Shown here piece by piece: positions 61,527 to 64,000 of a stretch of 64,000 nucleotides of DNA. The stretch is from the NCBI GenBank assembly GCA_947176745.1, contig CAMWRV010000005.1:1-64000 (forward strand). The letters are read 5' to 3'. Origin of the DNA: an uncultured Muribaculaceae bacterium. GTDB taxonomy: Bacteria; Bacteroidota; Bacteroidia; Bacteroidales; Muribaculaceae. Numbering within the stretch: the stretch's first letter is position 1; each line of letters opens with the position of its first letter. The translations under genes and the position numbers were made by a program. Below the pieces are notes generated by a model. The model was not told the origin of the DNA. It was given only the letters and a program-made list of their open reading frames with translations, and made no database searches.

Positions 61527-62348
61527 TCAGCGGGGAATCCGGCCTATTGCGGTCAGAGCCTCGCTTCGGCCTGAGGCTGTGAGGTCCGGATGATGGCAGT
61601 CTGAATTGACCGCAAACGGAATCCCGGTGGATATCAGTTCCGGCCACCAGCGTTCGGCAGGATAGAATCTGCTTTGCCTCTTGAAGGCCTTGGTGTTGAT
61701 TTCGACAACCACTCCCGTGTCGCGGGCAAGTCGCATCACGTCGCTTACAAGAGCGGCATACCATGTCTGATCCTCGATCGTGGGGTCTACAGACGATGCG
61801 TTTCCTGCGATCTTGTCGAAATGCCCGAGTATCTCGAATCCTCCGAGCTCAAGCATGGTCAGCACCTGTTCGAAATATTTCTCGACCACATAGCGCAGAT
61901 CGTCTCTGTAGCCGTCATGCAGGTAGCGGGCGAAACGCTCCGCGCTTCCGTCGCAATCAAGCGGAATCCCGTCCTGATTCGGGACAAAGTGGACTGATCC
62001 GATGCGGTGGTCAAGGGGCATCTCCAGAAAGTAATCGATATGCGGGCCGTAATCCTTGCCGAGGAAATCGATTTCCAGACCGGTCATGAGCTGCATCCTG
62101 CCATCGTATTCCTCCTTGAGTCTCCCCATTGTGTCAAAATAATGGGGAATGTCCACCCGAAGCATGTTGCAGGGAGAGTCGATGCAGAGTGGCGAGTGCG
62201 GTGAGACTCCCCACACCTCGAATCCCTCTTTGAACGCGCTTGCCGCTATTGAGGCAATAGGGGCCCGTCCGTCGCAGAATTCCGAGTGGGAGTGGAAATT
62301 ATAGCGGTCTGTGCGACCGATTATGTCTTTAATTATTGTGATATCCAT
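61527..62348 (-). CDS. PHP-family histidinol-phosphatase-like hydrolase
   Basis: A 273-residue metal-dependent phosphatase of the PHP superfamily, HisK/HisJ type. Metal ligands are visible in order: NFHSHSEFCDG (H19, H21), SPHSPL, GLEIDF, GSVHFV, LGHFDK and NSDCHHPDL. Such enzymes remove phosphate from histidinol phosphate in histidine synthesis, but other phosphoesters are possible and no histidine gene is adjacent. It lies 31 bases after the CstA-family gene in the same direction, so the two may share a transcript. Confidence 0.88.
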   Translation of the reverse strand: MDITIIKDIIGRTDRYNFHSHSEFCDGRAPIASIAASAFKEGFEVWGVSPHSPLCIDSPCNMLRVDIPHYFDTMGRLKEEYDGRMQLMTGLEIDFLGKDYGPHIDYFLEMPLDHRIGSVHFVPNQDGIPLDCDGSAERFARYLHDGYRDDLRYVVEKYFEQVLTMLELGGFEILGHFDKIAGNASSVDPTIEDQTWYAALVSDVMRLARDTGVVVEINTKAFKRQSRFYPAERWWPELISTGIPFAVNSDCHHPDLTASGRSEALTAIGRIPR

Positions 62349-62379
62349 TTCTTTTTTTCAATCATTCTCCCGGAAATCG

Positions 62380-63849
62380 TCATCGTGCTCTGCCTGCCAG
62401 CCCTGCGTTCTCCAGACTGCGCCGGTAACGCATGAAGAGCGCTCCAAGCAGTGCGGCGGCCGTGATTCCCACTCCTGTGGCCGCCTCATAGCTTATCTGA
62501 GTGCCGAACGTAGCGGTGGTCAGTGCGGTCAGTCCTTCGGGAGCATACAGGATGTAAGTCACGGTGACAGCGGTCATGAACATGGCAGGAATCATGGTGA
62601 CAGCATATGTCTTGCCATGCTTCGCGAGGTAGACGGTGATCGCCCACAGAGTGAAGACCGACAGAACCTGATTGCACCAGGAGAAGTAACGCCACAATAC
62701 TTCATAAGGCACGGACATTACTATGAAGCATAATATGAATATGGGAACCGACACGGCAAGACGGCGAATTATCTTCTTCTGCGGGATATTCATGAAATCG
62801 GCCGCGATAAGTCGTGCCGATCTCAGTGCGGTGTCGCCCGAAGTGACCGGTGCGGCGATCACTCCGAGTATTGCGAGGATTCCTCCTGCCGCTCCGAGCC
62901 AGTCTCTTGAGATCGAGTTTACAAGAATGGCCGGACTGCCCTCGCCGAGAGTATGCTGCAGTTCTTCATATCCTCCGGTAAAGGTCACGGCTGCGGCGGC
63001 CCAGATGAGTGCCACTATTCCTTCTGTCACCATCGCGCCGTAAAACACCGGTCGCGCGTGGCGTTCATTCTTCAGACAGCGTGCCATCATGGGCGACTGT
63101 GTGGCGTGAAAGCCTGAGATCGCGCCGCATGCTATCGATACGAACATCATCGGGAATATAGGGGCCGTGTCTGCGTCAAGCCTCCGGTTGCCGAAGTTTT
63201 CCCAGATTTCGGGCATAGATCCGGCATTGACATAAAGCATTGTCATTATCCCTACGGCCATAAAGAGAAGAGCCAGACCGAACAGCGGGTACAGTCTGCC
63301 GATGAGTTTGTCGATCGGCAGCAGCGTGGCAAGCATGTAGTAGGCGAAGATCACGACTATCCAGAAAGTCCTGTCAAGATGGTCGGGCGTCAACATGGCC
63401 ATCAGGTCGGCCGGATTGTACACGAATACAGCGCCGACAAGAATCATGAGCAGAAGCGAGAAGACGCGCATCACGTTCTTGATTCCTTTGCCGAGCTGGC
63501 TTCCGACGATTTCGGGAAGTGACGCGCCGTCGCTGCGGAGCGACATCATGCCCGACATGTAGTCATGCACCGCTCCGGCGAAGATTGTGCCGAACACTAT
63601 CCAGAGGAAAGCCGCCGGACCGAACATCACGCCCATGATCGCTCCGAATATCGGCCCGAGTCCGGCTATGTTGAGAAACTGGATGAGAAATATCTTCCAT
63701 GTCGGGAGTTCCACGAAGTCCACGCCGTCGGCCCGGGTGTGGACCGGTGTCACACGCTTCGGATCCTGTCCGAATATGCGCGACACTGCGGTTCCGTAGA
63801 TGAAATACCCCGCCACGAGCAGGAGGAGTGCAAGCGAAAATGATATCAT
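62380..63849 (-). CDS. CstA-family membrane transporter
   Basis: A 489-residue inner-membrane protein with about 13 hydrophobic segments. The family regions ADGVDFVELPTWKIFLIQF, NIAGLGPIFGAIMGVMFGP and FAGAVHDYMSGMMSLR are clear and include the conserved loop that follows the first helix. Carbon-starvation proteins of E. coli (CstA, BtsT) take up peptides or pyruvate. This one is shorter than those 700-residue proteins, as is usual in Bacteroidota. The substrate cannot be read from the sequence. Confidence 0.93.
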   Translation of the reverse strand: MISFSLALLLLVAGYFIYGTAVSRIFGQDPKRVTPVHTRADGVDFVELPTWKIFLIQFLNIAGLGPIFGAIMGVMFGPAAFLWIVFGTIFAGAVHDYMSGMMSLRSDGASLPEIVGSQLGKGIKNVMRVFSLLLMILVGAVFVYNPADLMAMLTPDHLDRTFWIVVIFAYYMLATLLPIDKLIGRLYPLFGLALLFMAVGIMTMLYVNAGSMPEIWENFGNRRLDADTAPIFPMMFVSIACGAISGFHATQSPMMARCLKNERHARPVFYGAMVTEGIVALIWAAAAVTFTGGYEELQHTLGEGSPAILVNSISRDWLGAAGGILAILGVIAAPVTSGDTALRSARLIAADFMNIPQKKIIRRLAVSVPIFILCFIVMSVPYEVLWRYFSWCNQVLSVFTLWAITVYLAKHGKTYAVTMIPAMFMTAVTVTYILYAPEGLTALTTATFGTQISYEAATGVGITAAALLGALFMRYRRSLENAGLAGRAR

Positions 63850-63876
63850 GTGTAAGTATTCTAAGGTTATGCGGGT

Positions 63877-64000
63877 TCAGCGGGATTTCGAGAGTGCCTT
63901 GTGCACGTCCGAGCGAAGCCGGGAGACTTCTGTCCGGGCAGCCTCGGTCTGCGATTCCTCACGTCTGATCCGCGATGCGAGTGATGCCGACCGGTTGCCG
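63877..64000 (-). CDS. C-terminal end of an unidentified gene (start outside window)
   Basis: An open minus-strand frame enters from the window edge and stops at 63877-63879. The last 40 codons encode a charged, probably helical tail rich in Arg, Glu, Ser and Ala, ending KALSKSR. It stops 27 bases before the CstA-family gene starts and is oriented the same way, so it may be the preceding gene of that operon. Too little is visible to name it. Confidence 0.45.
   Translation of the reverse strand, partial: GNRSASLASRIRREESQTEAARTEVSRLRSDVHKALSKSR

Noticed and set aside
1..64000. Search for tRNA, rRNA, CRISPR arrays, insertion sequences, integrases and prophage genes
   Set aside because: No regularly spaced repeats, transposase or integrase motifs, terminal inverted repeats flanking a gene, or tRNA-like cloverleafs were recognised. 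I could not run dedicated software.

Overview
The window looks like chromosomal DNA of a gut-type Bacteroidales, probably a Muribaculaceae member. The family is inferred from gene content and a base composition that I judge by eye to be moderately GC-rich. Several things point to Bacteroidota directly. Promoters fit the TTTG-N18-20-TAnnTTTG pattern, and starts lack Shine-Dalgarno sites. A UpxY/NusG-like antiterminator heads a polysaccharide locus, and an ECF sigma factor, a DUF4974 anti-sigma protein and an outer-membrane receptor are linked. There is also a secreted protein with a C-terminus like a type IX sorting domain. I see no rRNA, tRNA, CRISPR array, insertion sequence or prophage.

Layout. 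(1) 1-9011, plus strand: 3' end of rpoC, a DUF805 membrane protein, a response regulator/histidine kinase pair, a Pit-type phosphate transporter with a long C-terminal tail, and a small exported protein. (2) 9132-18818, minus strand: htpG, then a likely operon reading M23-like protein, dxr, rseP, rRNA methyltransferase, exported dipeptidyl-peptidase III and an AlkD-like repair protein. (3) 18985-23563, plus strand: two tandem OmpA-family genes and gdhA, each with a promoter and a terminator. (4) 23635-34888, minus strand: a tightly packed run of seven genes: amidase/golvesin-like protein, family 2 glycosyltransferase, DUF4922 HIT-like protein, SpoIID/LytB protein, AmpG-like permease, TamL-like Omp85 lipoprotein and a Gph-like phosphatase. 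(5) 35095-42972, minus strand: a compact exopolysaccharide locus (UpxY, Wza, Wzc-type tyrosine kinase, RmlA, RmlC, Wzy-like polymerase, DUF1972 glycosyltransferase). (6) 43170-49937: fumarase on plus; nhaA, bcp, lepA and a Fic protein on minus. (7) 50103-52499: pabB-pabC divergent from pabA, for p-aminobenzoate and folate. (8) 52597-61494: a 1012-residue secreted protein, a membrane-anchored TPR/AraC regulator, and the ECF sigma/anti-sigma/receptor cassette. (9) 61527-64000, minus strand: a PHP-type phosphatase, a CstA-family transporter and the 3' end of an unidentified gene.

Most of the window is core physiology. The most coherent candidate for something not well described is region 4. Five of its junctions overlap or are separated by 13 bases or fewer, and four of its seven products belong to families that cut, carry or dephosphorylate cell-wall sugars. 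The SpoIID-domain protein shows no signal peptide and sits beside an AmpG-like importer, which suggests intracellular processing of recovered muropeptides. The HIT-like DUF4922 protein has no assigned reaction. The second candidate is the ECF sigma/anti-sigma/receptor cassette at 57765-61494. It has no SusD partner, and its anti-sigma protein is too short to hold an ordinary FecR domain.
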